Assembly (NCBI GenBank): GCA_002342065.1
Contig: DDPF01000003.1
Location: forward strand, 62,001-126,000
Direction: 5' to 3'
From: Bacteroidetes bacterium UBA2475
GTDB lineage: Bacteria > Bacteroidota > Bacteroidia > B-17B0 > Aurantibacillaceae
Length of the DNA stretch: 64,000 nucleotides
Shown: in pieces, positions 41,361 through 48,640 of the stretch
Layout: every line of letters starts with the position of its first letter
Position numbering within the stretch: position 1 is the first letter of the stretch
The notes under the pieces: model-generated
Told to the model about the DNA's origin: nothing
Databases searched by the model: none
Seen by the model: the letters and a program-made list of their open reading frames with translations, nothing else
Translations under genes and position numbers: made by a program

Positions 41361-42163
41361 ATTAATGGAGTTCTGATTATGACCTGCGCTTGTTTATCGT
41401 TTAAAATTGTAAAATCAATTTTTGCGTTGATCAACTCGGTGCGCGTTAAAATACTTTTTAACCCCAGGCCGGTTGATGTTTCGGCAAATTTTTTGATCTG
41501 TTCTGTTGTTATTCCTATACCGTTATGCAAGATACTTACAATTAAATTATTTTCGGTGTTTTCAATATTAATTTCGATGAGTGTAGGTTTTGCGTGTTTA
41601 ACGGTATTATTTAATATCTCTTTTACCAAACGGTATAATTGTATCTTGATCTTTTTATCAAATTCAATACTTTCTTGCGCTGAATTGAATGTAATCTCCA
41701 TTCCACCCGTTTTACTTATCTGGTTACAAACTTCTTTAAGACCCTTTACAAAACCCATATTTGTAAGAGTTGGTGGAAGTATATCATTATAGATCGAGCG
41801 CACGGTCTCCATAGAATCGTCGATGTTTTTACTGCTGGCCGCAATTATCTCGTCAAAAACTTCTTTTTTATCAATGTTCTTTTTAAGTCGGCTTAAATTC
41901 ATTTTTAGAACATTAAAAGTAATGCCAATATCATCATGCAGGTTAACAGCAATTTTTACACGTTCCTGTTCGGCAATTTCGAGAGAGGCATCTAATAATT
42001 TTTTCTGATGTTTATTTTCAGTATCTATTAGCATGGTTTTATTAGCTAGCATACGCTTTTGGTAAAGCGCCACAATAAATACTAAAAATAATACCAGCAC
42101 CAGTACACCCAGCGTTGAAATAATGATTAAAGTATATATATCTATTTGACCCTTGTTTTCCAA
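41357..42163 (-). CDS. NarX-type sensor histidine kinase (HisKA_3)
   Basis: A 268-residue protein: one N-terminal membrane helix (about 10-33, LIIISTLGVLVLVLFLVFIV), a short coiled coil, the HisKA_3 dimerisation motif with the phospho-acceptor His in IAEQERVKIAVNLHDDIGIT, and an ATPase domain (IQLYRLVKEILNNTVKHAKP, ILHNGIGITTEQI, STGLGLKSILTRTELINAKI). No large sensor domain is present, so the multi-pass protein encoded just upstream, overlapping by 22 bp, may be its sensor. It overlaps the NarL-type regulator by 4 bp. Confidence 0.93.
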   Translation of the reverse strand: MENKGQIDIYTLIIISTLGVLVLVLFLVFIVALYQKRMLANKTMLIDTENKHQKKLLDASLEIAEQERVKIAVNLHDDIGITFNVLKMNLSRLKKNIDKKEVFDEIIAASSKNIDDSMETVRSIYNDILPPTLTNMGFVKGLKEVCNQISKTGGMEITFNSAQESIEFDKKIKIQLYRLVKEILNNTVKHAKPTLIEINIENTENNLIVSILHNGIGITTEQIKKFAETSTGLGLKSILTRTELINAKIDFTILNDKQAQVIIRTPLI

Positions 42164-42795
42164 AACCCTATGCTTAAAAATACATTATATAATAGATTAA
42201 AAAAAGTATGAATAACTGACCATAAAATGGCAAGTTTAAGCGGATCGATCACAGCCATGTAATTGCTAAACACAAACAAGATCAAATTGCCTGAAAAATA
42301 GAACAGAACAGCTGTATTGATCCAAAATACAGGCGTAGAAAGCAGGTTCTCGAAAATTAAATTCTTCAACACGTAATAAAAAAAGAAAAGCGAGTAAAAA
42401 ATAAGCAATATGCATTCAACGGAGGAAGAAAAATTATACGAGGAAGATAGGCCATATACCTTGTAATCAATAATTGCCGCTAAAAGAAATACTGGAATTA
42501 ATAGATAAATTAATAGTGGTTTAAAATAATCTTTTAAAAAAAAGCTATAAAACAAACTGATCAATCCAAACTCAACAACTGTAAAGTAATGGAGCATATA
42601 TTTATTACTGAAGTTTAATTGAAGAAAGACAAAACTTAATATTTCAACTGTAACATTAATAACAACAAGCCAAAAAATTGGTTTTAAAATTAGATCTATT
42701 TTAGTAAAATTAATTATAGAGATTACAAAAGGCACTAAACTTAAACCTGAAGAAGCTATATTTATATAAAAAAAAACAAGTTGCTGTTTACTCAT
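42142..42795 (-). CDS. Multi-pass membrane protein, possible sensor partner of the NarX-type kinase
   Basis: A 217-residue protein with about six or seven hydrophobic helices (FFYINIASSGLSLVPFVIS, IFWLVVINVTVEILSFVF, FGLISLFYSFFLKDYF, PLLIYLLIPVFLLAAII, CILLIFYSLFFFYYVL, WINTAVLFYFSGNLILFVF, LWSVIHTFFNLLYNVFLSIG). It overlaps the kinase gene by 22 bp and starts the three-gene operon that ends with the NarL-type regulator. Such proteins precede minimal NarX-type kinases in many Bacteroidota. Ligand unknown. Confidence 0.7.
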   Translation of the reverse strand: MSKQQLVFFYINIASSGLSLVPFVISIINFTKIDLILKPIFWLVVINVTVEILSFVFLQLNFSNKYMLHYFTVVEFGLISLFYSFFLKDYFKPLLIYLLIPVFLLAAIIDYKVYGLSSSYNFSSSVECILLIFYSLFFFYYVLKNLIFENLLSTPVFWINTAVLFYFSGNLILFVFSNYMAVIDPLKLAILWSVIHTFFNLLYNVFLSIGFWKTRVK

Positions 42796-42799
42796 GCTA

Positions 42800-42830
42800 T
42801 AAAATAATTAAGGCGGCTATGCCGCCTTAA
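42800..42830 (-). terminator. Rho-independent terminator after the 104-aa protein gene
   Basis: TTAAGGCGGC (42808-42817) and GCCGCCTTAA (42821-42830) form a perfect 10-bp stem with a TAT loop. On the minus strand the stem is followed by TTATTTTATAG. It lies 17 bp beyond the stop at 42848 and just before the start of the membrane-protein/kinase operon, which would insulate the two. Confidence 0.8.
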
Positions 42831-42847
42831 AAATACATAAAGAAATG

Positions 42848-43162
42848 TTAACCCTCGTTTAATGGACTCGACGGAGGACATGTTGGAGGACACATTAAAC
42901 CACGTTCTGCCATCACTCCTGTGTACATATCGCTTTCATCAGATTTTACGCCAACTAAAACTAATACTCTTTCGTCACGATCGTTTATTGCATTATAGAT
43001 TCGGATACCAACGCAATTGCTTTGTGCTAAAATTGCTGAAATGGCATCTCTTCCATAAAAATATCCTTTAATCTCGCCCGGGTTATTGTTGCGGTAATTT
43101 GCTGTCCATGCAGTGGCCTCTGCCAATGTTACATGATGGTCTTCTCTTCCTGTAAAACTCAT
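42848..43162 (-). CDS. Small conserved Bacteroidota protein, function unknown
   Basis: A 104-residue soluble protein starting MSFTGREDHHVTLAEATAWT, followed by ANYRNNNPGEIKGYFYGRDA, ISAILAQSNCVGIRIYNAIN, DRDERVLVLVGVKSDESDMY and a Cys/Pro-rich end (LMCPPTCPPSSPLNEG). The series NYR-NNPG / GRDA-I-IL-Q--C-GIRIY / VLVGV is one I associate with a small family found only in Bacteroidota and of unknown role. The three Cys (two in the tail, one central) could bind a metal. Its start faces the palindromic array at 43.3 kb. Confidence 0.7.
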   Translation of the reverse strand: MSFTGREDHHVTLAEATAWTANYRNNNPGEIKGYFYGRDAISAILAQSNCVGIRIYNAINDRDERVLVLVGVKSDESDMYTGVMAERGLMCPPTCPPSSPLNEG

Positions 43163-43300
43163 AAATTTTGTTTTTTTAAGTTAGTAATAATTTATGTTAC
43201 AATGTACTAAAAATGTTAAATATGATGCGTAAAACTGCAAGCCGTTGAAAAAGTTAAGCAAATGATTGTTAATTGTTTAACCGTTTTTTAACAAATAAAA

Positions 43301-43389
43301 ATAGGTAAAATTACCTACCTTTTTTGGGTAAAATTACCTACCAACCACTAGGTAAAATTACCTATACAAAAAATAGGTAAATATACTCA
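43301..43389. promoter_or_regulatory. Array of palindromic operator sites TAGGTAA-NN-TTACCTA (three sites and a half site)
   Basis: Sites: TAGGTAAAATTACCTA at 43302-43317; TGGGTAAAATTACCTA at 43325-43340; TAGGTAAAATTACCTA at 43349-43364; and TAGGTAA at 43374-43380 continuing as a poor half site. Centres are 23, 24 and 25 bp apart. The array lies between the divergent genes for the 104-aa protein and the DUF3606 protein, 54 bp before the latter's ATG. It is the same motif, with centre AA in place of AT, as at 37.0 kb. Confidence 0.75.
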
Positions 43390-43442
43390 TTGCGCTTACC
43401 ATTAAATTGTTAGAACTTAGTGATATGCAACAACTCTCAAAT

Positions 43443-43619
43443 ATGAAAGAAACAAAGATCAACCTTCATAATAAAGAGGCTATTAAAGAATGGAGTGTTA
43501 TACTAAATTGCGAAGAAAAAGATCTTATACATGCCATTATGGTAATAGGCAATTCTATTCAGATGGTAGATGATTTTTTAATTTTGAACCGCAAGAAAAA
43601 AACGGATGATCATGTTTAG
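43443..43619 (+). CDS. DUF3606 family small protein
   Basis: A 58-residue helical protein from ATG 43443 (MKETKINLHNKEAIKEWSVI), continuing with LNCEEKDLIHAIMVIGNSIQ and MVDDFLILN. The pattern of a helix with EAIKEWS, an acidic turn CEEKDL, and AIMVIGNSIQMVDDFL fits DUF3606, in which a W-x(5)-C/G-V-S-x(3)-L-x(2)-A-V-x-x-V-G pattern is usual. Upstream starts at TTG 43407 or ATG 43425 are possible but lie closer to the operator array. Members are often stress-induced in Proteobacteria; the role here is unknown. Confidence 0.72.
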   Translation: MKETKINLHNKEAIKEWSVILNCEEKDLIHAIMVIGNSIQMVDDFLILNRKKKTDDHV

Positions 43620-43716
43620 GTAAAACAACAAATTACTTTCGTTTTACCAATACAGTTTCTTACAGCCACATGTTCGTGGTATTACGCAACGATTTTGTTC
43701 GTTTTGGGTATTAAGT

Positions 43717-43791
43717 CTACCAAATACTATAAATTAAAAGTATAATTAAAGCTATAATTGCTTTTATGATCGCATCTGTATAAGTACTCAT
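43717..43791 (-). CDS. Candidate 24-residue hydrophobic membrane peptide
   Basis: ATG 43791 to TAG 43717 encodes MSTYTDAIIKAIIA, then LIILLIYSIW. The last 17 residues are almost all Ile, Leu, Ala and Tyr, so it would be a single membrane-spanning peptide with a polar N-terminus. The size and composition resemble known small membrane proteins and type I toxin peptides, but there is no antisense RNA evidence. It lies in the 415-bp gap between the DUF3606 and second STAS-like genes. The rest of that gap holds no other recognisable gene. Confidence 0.35.
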   Translation of the reverse strand: MSTYTDAIIKAIIALIILLIYSIW

Positions 43792-43954
43792 GGTGTTAAG
43801 TTTTATAGTACTAAGTTCGATCAAATGATAAAGGAAAGCTGGCCTTAAACCTCATTATCTTAACTCATGTAAGTTTTTCACTAAAATTGTTATTATCAAT
43901 TTTCCACTTAAACCCTGCAAATTAAAATTGGTACAGCTCTTAACGCCTTTTAAC

Positions 43955-43976
43955 GCCCGTCTACCGACAGGCAAGG
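43955..43976. repeat. Short inverted repeat (GCCCGTCTACCGACAGGCAAG)
   Basis: GCCCGTCTACCGACAGGC folds into an imperfect hairpin and belongs to a motif (CCTGTCGGTAGACGGG) that I recognise as widespread between genes in environmental Bacteroidota. Only one copy is seen here. Confidence 0.4.
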
Positions 43977-44034
43977 GAATGGAATTTAATCACTATTTTT
44001 TTCTTACATTGTAATTTATTATATTAAGAGTCAA

Positions 44035-44430
44035 ATGGAACAGGGTCAACATTTTTATACCCGCGTGAGCGAAATTTGGATAGACCAGGAGGAAATTATG
44101 CACATAGTGTTTTCTAAAGGAGTTGAGTTGGGTCTAGCCGATATGGAAGAAGCATACGCGCTGTTTGAAAAACTTGGTGTTGGGCCGGGGCAGAAAAAAA
44201 GCCGCCAATTATTGAGTGGTGGACTATTTAATATTAGTAAACCAGCGCGAGATTATGCAGGAAAAAATGCGACAGACTATTTTACTGCAGCTGCAATGAT
44301 CACCAACTCAACTCTTACCAGATTTGTGATCAATATTTTTAATACTTTACAAAAACATGATGTACCCTTCAAAATGTTTGCTAACGAAGAGGATGCCCTG
44401 GCGTGGTTGAGAACGTATCCAAAAGAGTAA
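44035..44430 (+). CDS. STAS-like small protein, second of two paralogs
   Basis: A 131-residue soluble protein with the same fold pattern as the protein at 37.1 kb: SEIWIDQEEIMHIVFSKGVE, LGLADMEEAYALFEKLGVGP, GLFNISKPARDYAGKNATDY, AAAMITNSTLTRFVINIFNT, and the matching C-terminal end PFKMFANEEDALAWLRTYPK. The two paralogs bracket the kinase-rich block. It may act as a partner or target of one of the SpoIIE-type phosphatases in this window (4.2 and 46.7 kb), a common pairing for STAS proteins, but no direct evidence exists here. Confidence 0.66.
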   Translation: MEQGQHFYTRVSEIWIDQEEIMHIVFSKGVELGLADMEEAYALFEKLGVGPGQKKSRQLLSGGLFNISKPARDYAGKNATDYFTAAAMITNSTLTRFVINIFNTLQKHDVPFKMFANEEDALAWLRTYPKE

Positions 44431-44432
44431 AT

Positions 44433-44723
44433 TTAAAATAATAGCTGCCTCACAGTCCAGGCTTCAGGTTTTGCATTAAATAAAATTTTTGTGGCACCCC
44501 ACACTGTATTAAACAATTCAGAATTACGATATTTATTTAAGTGTTCTTCGCTTTGCCACAAACTGTAAGTGAAAAAAATCTCAGGATTATTTACATCCTG
44601 CAATAATTCTACAGAACTACAACCTTCAAAGCCTTTTATTTTTTGCCAGTTATTTTCAAAAATGGTTTTAAAAGCCTCTACATTCTCTGGTTTAAAACTC
44701 ATTTTTACAATGCGCTTAATCAT
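44433..44723 (-). CDS. Antibiotic biosynthesis monooxygenase (ABM) domain protein
   Basis: A 96-residue single ABM domain: IVKMSFKPENVEAFKTIFEN, KIKGFEGCSSVELLQDVNNP, EIFFTYSLWQSEEHLNKYRN, SELFNTVW. This is the YgiN/HmoB-like dimeric alpha+beta fold; such proteins are quinol or heme monooxygenases, or act on unknown substrates. It overlaps the upstream SAM hydroxide adenosyltransferase gene by 8 bp, so it is translated from the same message. Confidence 0.85.
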   Translation of the reverse strand: MIKRIVKMSFKPENVEAFKTIFENNWQKIKGFEGCSSVELLQDVNNPEIFFTYSLWQSEEHLNKYRNSELFNTVWGATKILFNAKPEAWTVRQLLF

Positions 44724-45534
44724 AAAACTCTATTAATAAATTAAAATCAAATTTACTCCCAATGTCGCGCGGGCATAACATGTTCAATGCACTCTTTCCA
44801 TTTACTGCTACTTCTAAATTACCAAAGCTGTTAAACAGCACAAGGGGTTGTCCCTGCTTTACCTCATCATACGTATTTACAATTTTATTAATGCGCGCGC
44901 CGGGCAATGTAATACTAAAATTACGTTTGCCAATAACTTCGTTAAATTGTTGTTCGGTAATATTTGTAATGATGTTTCCAAAATCGTCTACATAAATTCC
45001 TTTGCCTCTTAAAATATTTCCGCTCACAAAACTTTCAAATTGAAAGGCTTTGTAATACTCCGCAGCAGGCATACTAATTTCATCAGCATTTTTTGTTTTG
45101 GAAATATGAATGGCCGCATCAACAAAAATATCTTTCAAAAAAAAGTGGTGCCTGGTATTTCCATCATAATATAATTGATGAACAGGTTCGTTAAAATTAG
45201 AATCAATTAAAGAGAACAAACCATTATCAGGACAAATAATATATTGTCCTTTATATTTTGAAATTAAATAACGCGTATTATCAATATTATTTTGTTTGGT
45301 AGTGTTTCCGTTATCGATAATAAATTTTACGGCCATTAAATGAATAGTATCTTCGGGGAAATAAGGTAGAGCATTTTTTAAAATAAATGCGGCATCAGAA
45401 ATATTATTGTCCTTAATATCGCAACTCAGGTCAATGATCTTTACATCGGGCAATTGCGAAAAAAGTTTAGCCTTAACAATTGCTAAGTAAGGGTCGCGGT
45501 AACCCAGATCGGTTGTTAAAGTAACAATGCTCAT
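44716..45534 (-). CDS. S-adenosyl-L-methionine hydroxide adenosyltransferase
   Basis: Converts S-adenosylmethionine and water (hydroxide) to adenosine and methionine. The 272 residues begin with the family signature MSIVTLTTDLGYRDPYLAIV, then DLSCDIKDNNISDAAFILKN, YIICPDNGLFSLID, and the C-terminal beta-domain ITLPGARINKIVNTYDEV with LFNSFGNLEVAVN. The fluorinase/chlorinase relatives need a halide-binding insert that I do not see. A minus-strand TACTTTTG at 45540-45547, a -7 match, ends only 5 bp before the ATG, so the message would be nearly leaderless. First gene of a pair with the ABM protein. Confidence 0.87.
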   Translation of the reverse strand: MSIVTLTTDLGYRDPYLAIVKAKLFSQLPDVKIIDLSCDIKDNNISDAAFILKNALPYFPEDTIHLMAVKFIIDNGNTTKQNNIDNTRYLISKYKGQYIICPDNGLFSLIDSNFNEPVHQLYYDGNTRHHFFLKDIFVDAAIHISKTKNADEISMPAAEYYKAFQFESFVSGNILRGKGIYVDDFGNIITNITEQQFNEVIGKRNFSITLPGARINKIVNTYDEVKQGQPLVLFNSFGNLEVAVNGKSALNMLCPRDIGSKFDFNLLIEFYD

Positions 45535-45634
45535 TTGTTCAAAAGTAATTAATATTTGAAGTGGTTAATTTTTTAAACTTGAAGAGAGATTAACAGGTTT
45601 ATAAACAATATCATAAAACAACTGTTTTAAAAAA

Positions 45635-46585
45635 ATGAATGAAAAGATCATAGCGCTTGATAGCGTTGAGCCGGTAGAGATTTATGGGGTGAATGATGTG
45701 AAACTGAACATTATTAAAAAGCACTTTCCGAAATTAAAATTAATAGCCCGTGGCTACTCCTTAAAAGTAATGGGCGATAGCAATGAAATTACCCGTTTCG
45801 AAAAAAAGCTCGATCTGATGGTAGACCATTACCATAAAAGCGGCGTGCTTACGGATACTGTGATTGAACGCCTTTTAGGGCAAAATGGCGATAACATCCT
45901 TGAATCGAAAGAAGATGCAGCCAATAGCGACATTATTTTATTTGGCAATAATGGTCTGGTAGTTAAGGCTAAAACCGAGAACCAGCGCCGGATGCTAAGC
46001 GCCATTGTCAAGAACGATATGATATTTGCCGTTGGGCCGGCAGGAACAGGAAAAACCTATACCGCCGTTGCCTTAGCTGTAAAAGCTCTAAAGAACAAAG
46101 AAGTAAAACGCATTATTTTAACCCGCCCCGCTGTTGAGGCCGGCGAGAATTTAGGTTTTTTACCCGGCGACCTGCAGGAAAAACTGGATCCTTACATGCA
46201 GCCTTTGTACGATGCATTAAATGATATGATTCCCGGCGATAAACTCAACCAGTATATTGAGAACAGGATAATACAAATTGCACCTTTGGCTTTTATGCGT
46301 GGCCGTACATTGGATAATGCTTTTGTTATTTTAGATGAAGCGCAAAACACGACTGAGAGCCAGATGAAAATGTTCCTAACCCGTATGGGTTCTAATGCTA
46401 AATTTATTGTAACGGGTGATGTAACGCAAATAGATCTTCCAAGTAAACAACCAAGTGGTTTGGTACAGGCAGTGCGTTATTTAAAAAAGGTAGAAGGTAT
46501 TACCATTATTGAATTGGATAATACCGATGTGATCCGTCATAAATTGGTGAAGGCAATTATTGAGAGCTACGAGAGTAATAAGTAA
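45635..46585 (+). CDS. PhoH family ATPase (YbeZ-like)
   Basis: A 316-residue cytoplasmic P-loop protein: N-terminal KH-like region about 10-70 (LKLIARGYSLKVMGDSNEIT), Walker A GPAGTGKT at 134-141, then LTRPAVEAGENLGFLPGDLQ, IEIAPLAFMRG-like PLAFMRGRTLDNAFVILDEA (Walker B), and FIVTGDVTQIDLP. YbeZ/PhoH proteins are linked to ribosome maturation with the endonuclease YbeY. The ybeY gene is not adjacent here. Confidence 0.93.
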   Translation: MNEKIIALDSVEPVEIYGVNDVKLNIIKKHFPKLKLIARGYSLKVMGDSNEITRFEKKLDLMVDHYHKSGVLTDTVIERLLGQNGDNILESKEDAANSDIILFGNNGLVVKAKTENQRRMLSAIVKNDMIFAVGPAGTGKTYTAVALAVKALKNKEVKRIILTRPAVEAGENLGFLPGDLQEKLDPYMQPLYDALNDMIPGDKLNQYIENRIIQIAPLAFMRGRTLDNAFVILDEAQNTTESQMKMFLTRMGSNAKFIVTGDVTQIDLPSKQPSGLVQAVRYLKKVEGITIIELDNTDVIRHKLVKAIIESYESNK

Positions 46586-46590
46586 AACTT

Positions 46591-46677
46591 AACCACAAAG
46601 AGCGCAAAGCAGGCACAAAGACCACAAAGAATTTTTATTGTGAACTTAGTGAAATATTCTTAGTGTTCTTAGTTGTT
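46591..46677. repeat. Hairpin repeat, CCACAAAG family
   Basis: AACCACAAAGAGCGCAAAGC and ACAAAGACCACAAAGAATT are followed by GTGAACTTAGTGAAATATTC and TTAGTGTTCTTAGTTGTT, roughly complementary to the first part. It parallels the copy at 7343-7416. It lies in the gap between convergent phoH and SpoIIE genes and may serve as a shared terminator. Confidence 0.6.
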
Positions 46678-46696
46678 AAATTTTTTAGTGAAAAAA

Positions 46697-48460
46697 CTAA
46701 AACCTTATTCCTATTAACAACATATCATCTGTTTGCTCGAAATTATGTTGCCAATCATTCAGTTCTTTTTCAATACGCTTACCCTGCTCTTTCATAGAGA
46801 GTGGTTGTATCTCAATTAAAAGTTCCCTGAAACGTTTGATCATGAATTTTTTTCCATCAACTCCACCAAACTGATCCTGCAATCCATCAGAGAACATATA
46901 TAAAGTATCTGTTTTATTTACTTTAATTTTGTGCTCGGCAAAAGTTTTATCCAAGTCATGACCAAAACTTCCTATCGGCGATTTATTTCCTTTTATCTCT
47001 ATCAATTCTCCTTTTTTAAATAAATATAGAGGACGTTTTGCACCGGCAAAAGTAATTTCGTTCTTACTTATTTTATAACGACAAATAGCCGCATCCATTC
47101 CATCGTTAGTAATTACGTTACCGCTTTGCTTTAAAGTTTCGTGTAATCGTTTATCTAACTGAGTTAATATTTGCGCAGGATTTGTGATCTCGGAAAAATT
47201 AACGATCTGGTTCATTAATGAGTTTCCGATAACCGTCATAAATGCGCCGGGCACACCGTGACCTGTACAATCGAGCGCCGCAATAACTGCTTCGTCACCT
47301 TTTTGAGAGAACCAATAAAAATCGCCGCATACCACATCTTTTGGTTTATAAAAAACAAAAGAGTTAGAAAAAACATTCGAAATAGTTTCATCTGCTGGTA
47401 AAATAGATTCCTGGATCTTTTTCGCATAATTAATGCTGTCACGAATTTCGCGATAAGCATGTTCAAGCTTAGCGCTTTTTTCCATTACCTCCATTGTACG
47501 TACACGTACCTGCTCTTCCATATTCTCTGAATAAGAACGCAAACTATCACGCATGTTTATTAATGCATTTCCTAAAAGATCATTCTCGCTTAATTTATCG
47601 TAATGAGCTTTTAAATTTCCTTTTCCTATTTCGTTCGCAAAAACTGAAGTTTGCGTAAAGCTGTCAGACAATGCATTCACAGAAGAAACCATTTCGCCTA
47701 TAACATTTTTTTTAGCTTCGAGTTTTTCATTTGGCAATTCACCCCTACCCAATTGCTGAATGATGTTCTTCATTTTTAAGACCGGCTTTCGAATACCACC
47801 AGAAATAAAAGACACAGCGGCCATAATAAAAACAAATAATCCAATAGATGAAAGCAACATAAAAGTTGTCATCCGGTCTGAGTCTTTTTGGATCTCGGCT
47901 TTCATTTTAAAAGCGGTTTCTCGGTTGCGGTGTATGATACCTTTAAGTTGCGATTTAATAGCTTGTGTGCGTGGCAATATCTCGCTTTCAACCAACTCTT
48001 CACATTTGAATTTTTTTTGCGCGTTCTCGTAATCATCAAACGTAACAAGCGTTTTCATGATCTCTTTTTCAACCTGTTCAAGTTTAAATATTTTTAAAAA
48101 CACATCCACTAGACTATCGGCATCTGCTTTTTTATTTAGTTTTAGCAATTGGTTATCCAACCTTTTTTTGATAGCTGGGTATTGGGTCTTTTGTAAGGAG
48201 TCGAGATTTTTTTTATCATCAATACTGTTTTGAAGATACACCCAGTTGGTAGAATACATCTTTGATTCGGTAACTATCAGGTTTAGTTTTTCCAGAGCCT
48301 CAATATAAGGATTGATCACTTCGGTCATTTGAGCGATAGTAGCCTTATCTTTACGAATAATGTAATAGTTGAAACAAACATTTGCAATTACGATCACAAT
48401 TACCAAAGCAAAAGCAAAAGTTATTTTAGGGAACCCTGTATTAAAAAAACCAAGTTTCAT
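46697..48460 (-). CDS. Membrane sensor with HAMP and SpoIIE-type PP2C phosphatase domain
   Basis: ATG 48460 (MKLGFFNTGFPKITFAFALV) is preferred to TTG 48544, because a -7 match (minus-strand TATATTTG) lies between them. The 587 residues have a membrane helix about 13-35; a periplasmic helical domain about 40-200 (VINPYIEALEKLNLIVTESK, like four-helix sensor bundles); a second helix about 201-221 (FMLLSSIGLFVFIMAAVSFI); a HAMP region; a coiled coil; and a SpoIIE/PP2C domain with CGDFYWFS, DCTGHGVPGAFMT, and FSDGLQDQFGG. Predicted to dephosphorylate a cytoplasmic phosphoprotein in response to a periplasmic signal. It is divergent from the TonB receptor/YfiR pair, a likely functional unit. Confidence 0.88.
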   Translation of the reverse strand: MKLGFFNTGFPKITFAFALVIVIVIANVCFNYYIIRKDKATIAQMTEVINPYIEALEKLNLIVTESKMYSTNWVYLQNSIDDKKNLDSLQKTQYPAIKKRLDNQLLKLNKKADADSLVDVFLKIFKLEQVEKEIMKTLVTFDDYENAQKKFKCEELVESEILPRTQAIKSQLKGIIHRNRETAFKMKAEIQKDSDRMTTFMLLSSIGLFVFIMAAVSFISGGIRKPVLKMKNIIQQLGRGELPNEKLEAKKNVIGEMVSSVNALSDSFTQTSVFANEIGKGNLKAHYDKLSENDLLGNALINMRDSLRSYSENMEEQVRVRTMEVMEKSAKLEHAYREIRDSINYAKKIQESILPADETISNVFSNSFVFYKPKDVVCGDFYWFSQKGDEAVIAALDCTGHGVPGAFMTVIGNSLMNQIVNFSEITNPAQILTQLDKRLHETLKQSGNVITNDGMDAAICRYKISKNEITFAGAKRPLYLFKKGELIEIKGNKSPIGSFGHDLDKTFAEHKIKVNKTDTLYMFSDGLQDQFGGVDGKKFMIKRFRELLIEIQPLSMKEQGKRIEKELNDWQHNFEQTDDMLLIGIRF

Positions 48461-48507
48461 GTTTGTCCACTGACCGTAATTCTTGTCAGAATAAGCAGCT
48501 ATACCCA

Positions 48508-48515
48508 CAAATATA
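48508..48515 (-). promoter_or_regulatory. Bacteroidota -7 promoter element of the HAMP-SpoIIE gene
   Basis: On the minus strand TATATTTG fits TAnnTTTG and lies 47 bp before ATG 48460. Because it falls inside the frame that would start at TTG 48544, it favours the later start. No well-spaced -33 TTG is visible. Confidence 0.45.
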
Positions 48516-48640
48516 TCAAATAATGTGACATTTTTAAGGTCCAATAAACGTTTAGGTAGGATTATTTTTAAAATATAAATATAATTTTTATCTTTCCGTT
48601 TATTCCACTCTTCAAGGTCATATTAGCTGCAGCTTTTTTT

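Noticed and set aside
37001..43389. Palindromic arrays considered as CRISPR repeats
   Set aside because: Units are 16 bp with only 7-9 bp between them, at most four per array, and there is no cas gene; operator arrays fit better.
44716..45534. Possible fluorinase/chlorinase
   Set aside because: The length and absence of an obvious halide-site insert fit the ordinary SAM hydroxide adenosyltransferase group.
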